From NCBI GenBank assembly GCA_964344035.1, contig CAYFLK010000002.1, positions 62,001-126,000 of the forward strand: a stretch of 64,000 nucleotides of DNA, read 5' to 3'. Each line of letters opens with the position of its first letter. The stretch's first letter is position 1. The position numbers and the translations under genes are program-made. Source of the DNA: UBA1014 sp964344035. Its GTDB lineage: Bacteria; SAR324; NAC60-12. Below the pieces are notes generated by a model that searched no databases, had not been told where the DNA came from, and worked only from the letters and a program-made list of their open reading frames with translations. Shown one piece after another: positions 53,160 to 60,861 of this stretch.

Positions 53160-53609
53160 TTACAGACCAAGCTCTTTTTTAAATACTGCCTGATGAATTG
53201 CGCCCTGTGAAATAATCCCGACTAGTTTTTTCCCTTCTATAATGGGAACGCGACGAACATGCTTGTTTATCATGAGTGACGCCACCTTCAAAATTGGTGT
53301 ATCAGGTGTTGCTGTGACCGCGTTTCTGGTCATTAAATCTTTTACCTTCATTTTTGTGACATCCTTGTATCTATCTTCCATTTCTTCAAAGTTTATACTA
53401 GAGAGGGACTGATTATATATCTCTGTGTAATCCGGGTACATTGCAAAGAGTATGTCCTTTTCAGAAATGATTCCCATTAAATCACTATTTTCATCAACTA
53501 CAGGCACACCTGTAATCATGTTTGTGCAAAGTATTGCCGCCGCTTTTTTTACCGAGTCTTCGGGCATTACCGCAAAAACGTCCTTGATCATTATTTCAGA
53601 AACTTTCAT
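53160..53609 (-). CDS. Two-CBS-domain protein
   Basis: The 149-residue soluble protein is a tandem CBS pair: KVSEIMIKDVFAVMPEDSVK, ITGVPVVDENSDLMGIISEK and, in the second half, KVKDLMTRNAVTATPDTPIL with HVRRVPIIEGKKLVGIISQ. CBS pairs bind adenine nucleotides or S-adenosylmethionine and act as energy sensors. It is convergent with the orphan anchor gene and may regulate a nearby enzyme, but no partner is fused. AT-rich codon use is noticeably stronger than in its neighbours, which hints at separate acquisition. Confidence 0.88.
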   Translation of the reverse strand: MKVSEIMIKDVFAVMPEDSVKKAAAILCTNMITGVPVVDENSDLMGIISEKDILFAMYPDYTEIYNQSLSSINFEEMEDRYKDVTKMKVKDLMTRNAVTATPDTPILKVASLMINKHVRRVPIIEGKKLVGIISQGAIHQAVFKKELGL

Positions 53610-54453
53610 TTTCCAACCTCCATTGTTTTTCGGTTTGTTATTTTGATATAAATCACGCCCTGTTTAATTCTCTTGAAATAACAAAAACTGAGATCAGCAT
53701 TCAAGCATTTCTATTAATGAATGTGCAATTACGATTGCCTGCAAACTAATCTCCAGCAAGAGATTAGGCGATGTTGGGTGCAAACTCAAGCAGTTTCATC
53801 AAATAAAATGCTGTTAATTTGGTTTCATTATGAGTAGAAACTAAAATCATCTTACGAAAAAAGATCTCTCAGTGTTGTCCTGATTTCAATATTTCCAGCT
53901 TGTTTTGCGTTACATCGATCGCTCCCGTGCCTGAGTACAGTACACTGGTTCAAGCCTCCCGTACTCACATGGCAGGGGGAGCGCACGGTTCATTGTAATA
54001 TGCCGGCCTCGGCGAACAGAGGATTGCAGGAAATTCGCCAGACTGTTCTTGCTGCATAATACTTCATTTTCACGCCACGTTCTCTCCTCCTTCCCTTTAT
54101 CAGTCTTCACAAGGATTCTTCTTCTTGACATTCTGTAAAATCTTGTCTAGTCTCTCGCCAAATTTGGCAGGCAAGTAGCGTCTGGAAGTAAGTTCAACCG
54201 GAGGGGCCGCCAACGGTCTATCCATTTAATCATATGTGGAGTATAGTGTATTGTGTTTAAGGATACTGGATGCTCGGTTGAACGGATTATCACCCATATG
54301 GATGGTAACCCTGAGTCTGTCCTAGAGTGTGAAAAGCTGACTCCTCATTGTGTCTTGACTGATGCCTTGTTCATTAGATGTTTGACGAGGTGCTTGCTTG
54401 AGGCAACTTTCCTCCATCAGCTTTGACGCCAAGCCCATTGGAAAGGGGAAGCC
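53610..54453. other. Gene-poor spacer between the two anchor copies
   Basis: The 844-bp spacer has no gene I can support. It is AT-rich at 53620-53880. A minus-strand frame of about 40 codons (starting MDRPLAAPPVELTSRRYLPA near 54224) and a 73-codon frame at 53910-54131 resemble nothing known to me. The segment at about 53950-54000 has a CACGGTTC motif like intron ends but no full fold. It may be a decayed mobile element. Confidence 0.45.
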
Positions 54454-54660
54454 ATGAAAAAGCCAAAACATGACACCATCCATCATTTTGCGCATGAGTT
54501 TGCCTTTGAAAACCTCAAGGACAAATCAGGAGTTGATCAAGCCCACCCGGTACGTTCCCATCGAACCCGGGACGGTCAACTCACTCAGATGCAAAAACAA
54601 ATCGCTGATTTGAACAAAAGGGTCAAGCAGCTGGAGAAAATGCTCGAAAAGCAGGGTTGA
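54454..54660 (+). CDS. Small coiled-coil protein of the succinate dehydrogenase region, copy 2
   Basis: The 68-residue product MKKPKHDTIHHFAHEFAFEN, with HRTRDGQLTQMQKQ and KRVKQLEKMLEKQG, is the second copy of the protein at 52043-52249. The eight differences lie mainly at the extreme N-terminus and in charged helix positions. The histidine cluster and coiled coil are unchanged. GGAAAGGGGAAGCC provides the ribosome-binding site. It is the first gene of the unit small protein, anchor, SdhA, SdhB, which supports a function in that dehydrogenase. Confidence 0.82.
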   Translation: MKKPKHDTIHHFAHEFAFENLKDKSGVDQAHPVRSHRTRDGQLTQMQKQIADLNKRVKQLEKMLEKQG

Positions 54661-54791
54661 GTGTCATCCAAAAGTTTTACGGCATATTCCTTCCCGAAAA
54701 CGCAAAACCGGAAGCATGCATCGGTTTGCGGTGAATTCATGCGCTGTTCGGGCATGTTATATTCTATATTGAAAGCATTCATAAGTCATTG

Positions 54792-55541
54792 ATGCAGACT
54801 GGTTCTTCTATATCACAAACAACCCCTGCCCTGCTGGAGACAACCCAGACGGATGCATGGTGGATAGGCCCGGTTTTTTCCGCTTTCGGGCTGCTTGCCT
54901 TCATAATCTATTCCACATGGGCAGCATTTCAGGGAGACCATTACAAGTGGGGTCCGTATCTTTCTCCGTTTTATTCTCCCCTGATCATCGTTGACTGGTG
55001 GCCTTTCTCTCCGGCATTCCTGATTCTCTGGGCGCCGGCTGGATTCAGGCTCACGTGTTATTATTATCGCAAGACTTATTACCGTGCTTTTTTTCTCTCG
55101 CCTCCCGCCTGCGCAGTTGGTGGGATGCCACAAAATTACCGCAGGGAGCGAGCCCTGCTGTTGTTCCAGAACCTGCACCGCTATTTTCTTTATCTCGCCC
55201 TGCTGTTTTGTTTGATTCTCGGGCATGACGCCGTGGTGGTCTTCGATTTTAACGAAGGCTTTGGAATCGGTGTCGGCAGCGTGGTATTGACCCTTAACTT
55301 CGTTTTCCTCACCGCATTTACATTCGGCTGCAATTCCCTCCGGCATCTGGTCGGCGGAAATGTCGATTGCTATTCCTGTGCGAAATTCGGAAAACAACGG
55401 TACCGGGCGTGGGAATTGGTCAGTTTATTCAACCTTCATCACAACCAGTGGGCGTGGATCAGCCTGTTCTGGGTGGGATTCACAGATCTTTACGTGCGTC
55501 TCATTTCAATGGGAGTGTTCTCAGACCTCCGGATTTTCTGA
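54792..55541 (+). CDS. sdhC: Sdh1-type succinate dehydrogenase cytochrome/membrane anchor
   Basis: The 249-residue, five-helix protein shares all features of the orphan copy: FQGDHYKWGPYLSPFYSPLI, QNLHRYFLYLALLF, NSLRHLVGGNVDCYSCAKFG and FNLHHNQWAWISLFW. Histidines at the membrane faces are likely haem b ligands. It lies directly ahead of the flavoprotein gene with no intergenic base (TGA then ATG), giving the order C-A-B as in mycobacterial Sdh1. It hands electrons to or from quinone. The ATG at 54792 has only a weak ribosome-binding site. Confidence 0.85.
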   Translation: MQTGSSISQTTPALLETTQTDAWWIGPVFSAFGLLAFIIYSTWAAFQGDHYKWGPYLSPFYSPLIIVDWWPFSPAFLILWAPAGFRLTCYYYRKTYYRAFFLSPPACAVGGMPQNYRRERALLLFQNLHRYFLYLALLFCLILGHDAVVVFDFNEGFGIGVGSVVLTLNFVFLTAFTFGCNSLRHLVGGNVDCYSCAKFGKQRYRAWELVSLFNLHHNQWAWISLFWVGFTDLYVRLISMGVFSDLRIF

Positions 55542-57329
55542 ATGGAACAATACGAAATCAAGGAACATGATGTGCTGGTAATCGGCGCAGGAGGCGCTGG
55601 ATTGCGAGCAGCGGTGGAAGCTTCCGCGTCCGGGGTGTCGGTCGGACTGGTATGCAAATCACTGCTCGGCAAGGCGCACACAGTGATGGCGGAAGGAGGA
55701 ATGGCCGCGTCCCTGCAGAATACCGACGACCGTGACAACGAGCAAGTACACTTCCGTGATACTATACGCGGTGGAAAATACTTGAACAACTGGAAAATGG
55801 TTGAGATTTTCTGCCGGGAAGCGCCGGACCGTGTACGTGAATTGGAGGAATGGGGAGCCCTCTTCGACCGGACTCGCGAGGGACTGATCGCGCAACGGAA
55901 TTTCGGCGGCCATCGCTATCCCCGCCTTGCGCATGTTGGTGACCGTACAGGGCTTGAAATGATCCGCACCCTGCAAAACCATGGCATTCATCAGGGCCTT
56001 GAAATTTACATGGAATGCTGTGTTGTCGAACTGCTCAAAGAAGGGAAACGGGTTATCGGCGCATACGCCTTCTGGCGTGAAAGCGGTAAGTTCATCCTCT
56101 TCCGTGCCAAGGCGCTGGTACTCGCGACTGGAGGGATCGGCAAAGTGTACCGGGTGACCAGCAACTCCTGGGAATCAACTGGAGACGGGCATGCCCTGGC
56201 ATACCGCGCAGGGGCGGAATTAATCGATATGGAATTCGTCCAGTTTCATCCTACCGGCATGGTTTGGCCTCCGAGTGTGCAGGGAATTCTGGTCACCGAG
56301 GGGGTGCGGGGTGAAGGAGGCGTGCTGAAAAACAGCGATGGCCTCCGTTTTATGTTCAACTACATCCCCGAGACTTTTGCCGCGGAAACTGCCGATAGCG
56401 AGGAGGAAGCGGCACGCTGGCTTGCCGGAGACAGAGAGGCGCGTCGTCCGCCAGAACTACTCACCCGGGATGTGGTAGCGCGCGCCATTCGAAGTGAACG
56501 TCTGGCTGGACGCGGCAGCCCCCATGGTGGAGCATTCCTTGATATTGCCGGCCAGCGAGACTCGGAATACATCAAGAAGAAACTGCCCAGCATGTATCAC
56601 CAGTTCATGAAACTGGGGAACCTCGACATCACCACCACCGCAATGGAAGTAGGGCCGACCTGCCACTACATGATGGGCGGAATAAAAGTCGATCCGGAAA
56701 CTGCCATGTCCACAGTGGAGGGACTTTTTGCCGCCGGTGAGGCCGCCGGGGGGTTGCACGGAGCGAACCGGCTGGGAGGCAATTCGCTCACAGACGTACT
56801 TGTCTTTGGCGCTCGTGCGGGACGTTGCTCCGCTGAGTATGCCTGCGCTCATCCAGATATCCCGGACCCAAATCAGGATCAACTGAAACAGATGGAAAGG
56901 ATCTCTCTCGATCCTTATGAACCGGAGCGTACAGAAAACCCGTACGCACTCATGGCGGAACTTCAGGAAATGATGGAGAAGCATTCGGGCATTGTTCGCA
57001 CTCGTAAAGAAATGGAAACGGGGCTGCAACTGTTGCATACACTTAAAACTCGAGCGTCCAATGTGCGCGTGGAAGGACATCGGCAGTACAACCCCGCATG
57101 GCATTACGCGCTTGATCTAAGAAACCTGTTGTGTGTGGCGGAGGCGATTACCTTGGCTGCATTGCACCGGGAGGAAAGCCGCGGAGGACATACCCGCCTG
57201 GATTTTCCTGAAAGCAGCAACGAATTCAAGCAGCTGAATACGATTATCCGCAAGGAGGAAGAACGCATGGTTTACAAGCATAGAGTTCGCGAACCGATGC
57301 CTGCACGTCTTAAAAAATTACTGGATTGA
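55542..57329 (+). CDS. sdhA: Succinate dehydrogenase flavoprotein subunit, Sdh1-like
   Basis: The 595-residue flavoprotein starts with HDVLVIGAGGAGLRAAVEAS. The covalent-FAD histidine is in LLGKAHTVMAEGGMAASLQN. The blocks EFVQFHPTGMVWPPSVQGIL, TEGVRGEGGVLKNSDGLRFM, GRGSPHGGAFLDIAGQ and EVGPTCHYMMGGIKVDPETA are characteristic of the Sdh1 lineage and differ from FrdA in this window. It oxidises succinate to fumarate. Encoded between sdhC and sdhB in a tight operon. The organism thus carries two complex II enzymes, perhaps used in opposite directions. Confidence 0.95.
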   Translation: MEQYEIKEHDVLVIGAGGAGLRAAVEASASGVSVGLVCKSLLGKAHTVMAEGGMAASLQNTDDRDNEQVHFRDTIRGGKYLNNWKMVEIFCREAPDRVRELEEWGALFDRTREGLIAQRNFGGHRYPRLAHVGDRTGLEMIRTLQNHGIHQGLEIYMECCVVELLKEGKRVIGAYAFWRESGKFILFRAKALVLATGGIGKVYRVTSNSWESTGDGHALAYRAGAELIDMEFVQFHPTGMVWPPSVQGILVTEGVRGEGGVLKNSDGLRFMFNYIPETFAAETADSEEEAARWLAGDREARRPPELLTRDVVARAIRSERLAGRGSPHGGAFLDIAGQRDSEYIKKKLPSMYHQFMKLGNLDITTTAMEVGPTCHYMMGGIKVDPETAMSTVEGLFAAGEAAGGLHGANRLGGNSLTDVLVFGARAGRCSAEYACAHPDIPDPNQDQLKQMERISLDPYEPERTENPYALMAELQEMMEKHSGIVRTRKEMETGLQLLHTLKTRASNVRVEGHRQYNPAWHYALDLRNLLCVAEAITLAALHREESRGGHTRLDFPESSNEFKQLNTIIRKEEERMVYKHRVREPMPARLKKLLD

Positions 57330-57346
57330 AGTAGGCGGTAGCAGGC

Positions 57347-58117
57347 ATGAGTGAGGCTAAATTTCACGTGTACCGCGGTTCAGCCGCACAAGGGAAACTG
57401 GTTGAATTCCCGGTTGAAGTCAGCGAAGGAATGGTTGTCCTCGATGGTATTCATCAAATCCAGGGACGCCATGCAAATGACCTGGCTGTGCGCTGGAACT
57501 GCAAAGCGGGAAAATGCGGTTCCTGCAGCGCAGAGGTCAACGGTGTTCCCCGCTTGATGTGCATGACCCGCCTGGATGAACTCCCACTAGACAAGCCGGT
57601 GCGTGTCGAACCCATGCGTCGCTTTCCCCACATGCGCGATCTCGTCACGGATGTCGGATGGAATTATGCACTTAACCGGCGCATCCGGCCAGTGGCGCCC
57701 AAACCCAGAGAGGCGGACGGGACATTCCGCATGCAGCAGGAAGACATTGAACGCATCCAGGAGTTTCACAAGTGCATCGAGTGTTTTCTCTGCCAGAACG
57801 TCTGTCACGTAATGCGCGACCATCAAGTGCCTGATTTCGCAGGTCCACGATTTTTCATCCGGTTAGCATCCCTTGCCATGCATCCTCTCGACACCCACGA
57901 CCGGCTTCAGGAACTCAAGGACAAGTTCGGAATCGGGTTTTGCAACATCACCAAATGCTGCACGGAGGTGTGTCCGGAAGAAATCCGCATCACCGACAAC
58001 GGCATCATCCCGCTCAAGGAACGAGTTGCCGGGGTCTTCTTTGACCCGCTTGCCTGGCTGTGGCGGTTTGTTTTTACGTCAGGCCCAGAAAAGAAAACCC
58101 CCGTTAAGCATCCCTGA
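57347..58117 (+). CDS. sdhB: Succinate dehydrogenase iron-sulfur subunit, Sdh1-like
   Basis: The 256-residue protein has cluster ligands in WNCKAGKCGSCSAEVNGVPR (2Fe-2S), CIECFLCQNVCHVMRDHQ (4Fe-4S) and CNITKCCTEVCPEEI (3Fe-4S). The FLCQNVCHV stretch is typical for the Sdh1 lineage. Its start lies 17 bp after sdhA. It ends the C-A-B operon. A small coiled-coil protein gene follows 250 bp later on the same strand. Confidence 0.94.
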   Translation: MSEAKFHVYRGSAAQGKLVEFPVEVSEGMVVLDGIHQIQGRHANDLAVRWNCKAGKCGSCSAEVNGVPRLMCMTRLDELPLDKPVRVEPMRRFPHMRDLVTDVGWNYALNRRIRPVAPKPREADGTFRMQQEDIERIQEFHKCIECFLCQNVCHVMRDHQVPDFAGPRFFIRLASLAMHPLDTHDRLQELKDKFGIGFCNITKCCTEVCPEEIRITDNGIIPLKERVAGVFFDPLAWLWRFVFTSGPEKKTPVKHP

Positions 58118-58370
58118 GCAGTCGGCATTTTCATAGCACGCTTTCTATCCCTTTTAATATTTCAATATTCGCTTGATTCAAGACCTGGTTAACGACTTCC
58201 GTACATCTACGGATGGGAGCAAAATTGGTTTTGCATTAAGATGTGATGTAACCGGAAACCCGGTTTAATTCAGATGCTTCGGGCAGTTTTTTTGAGAACA
58301 CACGGAGCAAAACCTGAGAACCGAGGCAACCTACTCCACCAAGGTGGAGACCGTCAGCGAAGGAGGGAAG

Positions 58371-58622
58371 ATGACTGCCGGAACCGCGACATCACAGAGT
58401 TTCATGCGCTCGGTTTCTGAGCACATTCTGCTTGAAAGAATCGGAAATCTTGAACTGAGACTGCAAGCGCTCGAGGAAATTCTGAAGAAAATCCAGAAAG
58501 CACGAATGCCTGAAAACATTGACGACGCAGACAGGCCTTCAATGGATACGGATCCAAACGCGTGGGCGTTCAGTCAACAGGGTCGTCAGCAGGGACCGGA
58601 AGCCTGGGTCAAACACAACTGA
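58371..58622 (+). CDS. Small coiled-coil protein downstream of sdhB
   Basis: The 83-residue product starts MTAGTATSQSFMRSVSEHIL. It contains an amphipathic helix (ERIGNLELRLQALEEILKKI) followed by an acidic, glutamine-rich, tryptophan-containing tail ending in QGPEAWVKHN. AAGGAGGGAAG directly before the ATG selects 58371 over 58344. It shares overall design with the 68-residue proteins (short, soluble, one coiled coil) but not sequence. It could be another accessory of the dehydrogenase or unrelated. I recognise no family. Confidence 0.6.
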   Translation: MTAGTATSQSFMRSVSEHILLERIGNLELRLQALEEILKKIQKARMPENIDDADRPSMDTDPNAWAFSQQGRQQGPEAWVKHN

Positions 58623-58844
58623 ACCCTGTTTCTACCGGCAATCCTGTCTTTTTGCCTGCCCGCAAGGCAGATACGTCGTGATGCATTTCAGGCATCCTGT
58701 TTAGCGATTCAGGCAGAAGAGGAAAGCCGCCATTCCGCGGGAAGTTTGGATTCAACATCCTCCACCCATATATTTCTGACACACACTCCATAAGCTTACT
58801 CTGGTTGGGGCCTGCAAATAGTCCTCAGTCATCCCACCCTGATA

Positions 58845-59099
58845 TCAGGAAAGCATACGTTCTTCCAGGTGCTCGACTAAATCAGAGACTTTCTGCATTT
58901 CTAAAACCGATTCAATATCTGCCTCAACTTTGAACCAGTCTTCAAGGGACATGATTATGTTCATCGCATCAAGCGATTGGATGTCCAAATCGTCCCGCAA
59001 GTTCATGTCCGTGTTGATATCACCGGATTTCAACCCCATTTCCCGAGCGATTGTATCGAGGCAGGCTTCTTCTATCTGGATGCGGGTTAGGGGTTTCAT
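58845..59099 (-). CDS. Acyl carrier protein
   Basis: The 84-residue carrier has the four-helix ACP pattern with the phosphopantetheine serine S42 in DDLDIQSLDAMNIIMSLEDW. The residue before it is Q where D (DSL) is usual, as in many specialised carriers. It is encoded apart from fatty-acid genes, at the downstream edge of the cytochrome cluster on the same strand. It might serve a dedicated acylation, for example of an envelope lipid, but nothing nearby proves this. Confidence 0.88.
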   Translation of the reverse strand: MKPLTRIQIEEACLDTIAREMGLKSGDINTDMNLRDDLDIQSLDAMNIIMSLEDWFKVEADIESVLEMQKVSDLVEHLEERMLS

Positions 59100-59200
59100 T
59101 TTTTTTGTGTTTTCATGATTAATTGTTTTGCTTTCACCGCATAAGGGTGAAATGACAGAATATGCTATTCAACGATGATTTTTTTTCAAAACAGACCTTA

Positions 59201-59623
59201 TCAGTTTTCCGGACTGCCGGACCCTGACCAGTTTTTCAAAGCATCAATCTCTCCCAAAGTCAGCGGGGTCGCATACTCGAGAGGCATCTTGCGGGTAACC
59301 CCGCTCAGGTCTTTGTCCAGGATTCCAGCTTCTATCCAAAACCCCAATACGTTTGCGCCACCAGTGTTACTTGAATTGTCGTAGACGGACAGGTCCAGTG
59401 TCCCGGGAGTGCCAAGAGGCGTGTAGAATGTGAAGGGACGCACATGGCATGTGGCGCATTTGGCTCTCACCAGTTCTCCGATTCCGTTTTTCCAGGTAGG
59501 CGTACCGGTTATTTTGATTTCATCAGGAGCATCCCCCCCGAGTGTATCGGCGCGTGAACATCCAAGCAGCAGAATACAAACTATAAGCAAATGAAATAAA
59601 GATGAAGCATTGCTCCAGGACAT
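59201..59623 (-). CDS. Monohaem c-type cytochrome lipoprotein
   Basis: The 140-residue product has a lipobox (CILLLGC, lipidated cysteine near residue 22) and one haem motif CATCH within LVRAKCATCHVRPFTFYTPL. The C-terminal half ends with MPLEYATPLTLGEIDALKNW, as in small cytochrome c domains with a methionine axial ligand. It would be anchored to the outer or inner membrane facing the periplasm. It lies downstream of a small beta-barrel gene and a dihaem-like lipoprotein, with which it may relay electrons. Confidence 0.8.
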   Translation of the reverse strand: MSWSNASSLFHLLIVCILLLGCSRADTLGGDAPDEIKITGTPTWKNGIGELVRAKCATCHVRPFTFYTPLGTPGTLDLSVYDNSSNTGGANVLGFWIEAGILDKDLSGVTRKMPLEYATPLTLGEIDALKNWSGSGSPEN

Positions 59624-59629
59624 GATTCC

Positions 59630-60373
59630 TTAAAACCGCAAGGTTGCCGAAAGCTGAAAATGGAGTAGGAATTCTTCTGTCCGGTGTTGTTCAAAATGGA
59701 AGCCCCAGTTTTTTAATCTCATTCCGAAACCCAAGAATTGATACGCATAGGGTTCGTTTTGTATTTTCAAAGTGATTTGTGATTCTTCAATCCAGAGATC
59801 CGAATTCAGAAAGCCAAACCCAAATCCGGCATAGGGCTGCCAACCATCAAAATCCCATCCTGCCGACAGATCAGTGTTCTGCTGCCGTGTTTGAAAACGG
59901 TCCTTGTACTTTGTAGTTGTCATTGGGCCGAGTACATTCCAGGAGGAAGCGGAAACCCTCCATCCAGCCAGCAGCCGTCCCCAGGAGTGTCTCAAACCTG
60001 CTTCAGTTTGAAATGCCGAGACATGCTGCTTCCCGATGGTAATTCCGGGAAACCCGGAGATGCCAAGCATTCCACCTCCCGGTAAAAAAAACCGGAACCG
60101 CAGACGTCCGGAAACAGGCAAAGTTTCAATCGGTTCGGTTTTAGCCCCGATGCGTGAGTCAATAGTGGGCATGGGCTGCAAATCCGCGCCTATTTCCAGC
60201 ATCCAGGGAGTTTCCGGGGACGGAGCGGAATTAGCCCTCAGGTCGAGCAAATGGGCATAAACCAGTTGAAGCCTTTTGGATTGCTCAAGGGCGGTAACAG
60301 CAAACAGGGTGGACGGTAACGCAAGAAGAAAGCAAAAGGAATAAATACACGGCTGAAACGCAAACACATGCAC
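59630..60373 (-). CDS. Putative outer-membrane beta-barrel protein of the cytochrome cluster
   Basis: The 247-residue product has a signal peptide (YSFCFLLALPSTLFA) and alternating strands such as GRLRFRFFLPGGGMLGISG, LLAGWRVSASSWNVLG and GWQPYAGFGFGFLNSDLW. It ends HFQLSATLRF, a Bam-type C-terminal phenylalanine. About eight to ten strands are possible, much smaller than MtrB-type porins (26-28 strands). It stands between two haem lipoprotein genes with 6 and 11 bp gaps, so a role linked to those cytochromes is likely. The family is not recognised. Confidence 0.7.
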   Translation of the reverse strand: MHVFAFQPCIYSFCFLLALPSTLFAVTALEQSKRLQLVYAHLLDLRANSAPSPETPWMLEIGADLQPMPTIDSRIGAKTEPIETLPVSGRLRFRFFLPGGGMLGISGFPGITIGKQHVSAFQTEAGLRHSWGRLLAGWRVSASSWNVLGPMTTTKYKDRFQTRQQNTDLSAGWDFDGWQPYAGFGFGFLNSDLWIEESQITLKIQNEPYAYQFLGFGMRLKNWGFHFEQHRTEEFLLHFQLSATLRF

Positions 60374-60384
60374 CCGTGATTATG

Positions 60385-60861
60385 TTATAGACCAGTCGCA
60401 CCGTTGATCAGTTTGCCGGAGCCCCCGCTTACGTGACAGGTTGCGCAGGCACCGCTGCTCGTGTCCTGGGTCATGGCAGTCACGGTCCCGCCGAGGTCCA
60501 CTTTTGGAAGTGTAAAACTGCCCACTGCTTCGGTGGTGTAGAAATTCCCGCTCGCATCAACCGCAATTGATTTTACCAGTGTTGAACCTGAATATAGCTT
60601 GACGTACCCGGTTCCAGTATATGGTCCAGACCCTGCGGAGTTATAAACGCTGCCGGCAGCAGTAAAAACATATTCCCCGCTACCACCGGAAGCATGACAT
60701 GAAGCTGTGCAGTCCTGTCCAAAATTGTGGCTTATATCATTGAGTGAACTGATTTCAGTTTCGTTTTCATCAAGGGAATCTTTTTCATCTTCTATCTCCG
60801 CGCAAGCGTTGAACAGAAGCAGGATGATTGCGCCAATGAACAGCGACAATGCGTTTTTCAT
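60385..60861 (-). CDS. Cytochrome-like lipoprotein with one canonical and one unusual haem motif
   Basis: The 158-residue product has a lipobox (LLFNAC, lipid site near residue 20) and an acidic linker. A first motif CTASCH (CxxxCH) lies in FGQDCTASCHASGGSGEY and a canonical CATCH in SSGACATCHVSGGSGK. The two motifs sit in repeated HxSGGSG contexts on either side of a beta-rich middle (LYSGSTLVKSIAVDASGNFY). CX3CH sites can bind haem in some cytochromes, so one or two haems are possible. Its start overlaps the end of the cytochrome b561 gene (ATGA). Confidence 0.75.
   Translation of the reverse strand: MKNALSLFIGAIILLLFNACAEIEDEKDSLDENETEISSLNDISHNFGQDCTASCHASGGSGEYVFTAAGSVYNSAGSGPYTGTGYVKLYSGSTLVKSIAVDASGNFYTTEAVGSFTLPKVDLGGTVTAMTQDTSSGACATCHVSGGSGKLINGATGL

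Noticed and set aside
53940..54010. tRNA-like GGTTCAAGCC and a group II intron-like CACGGTTC segment
   Set aside because: The flanking bases do not form a T-arm or cloverleaf, and the domain V fold with its GAAA loop is absent.
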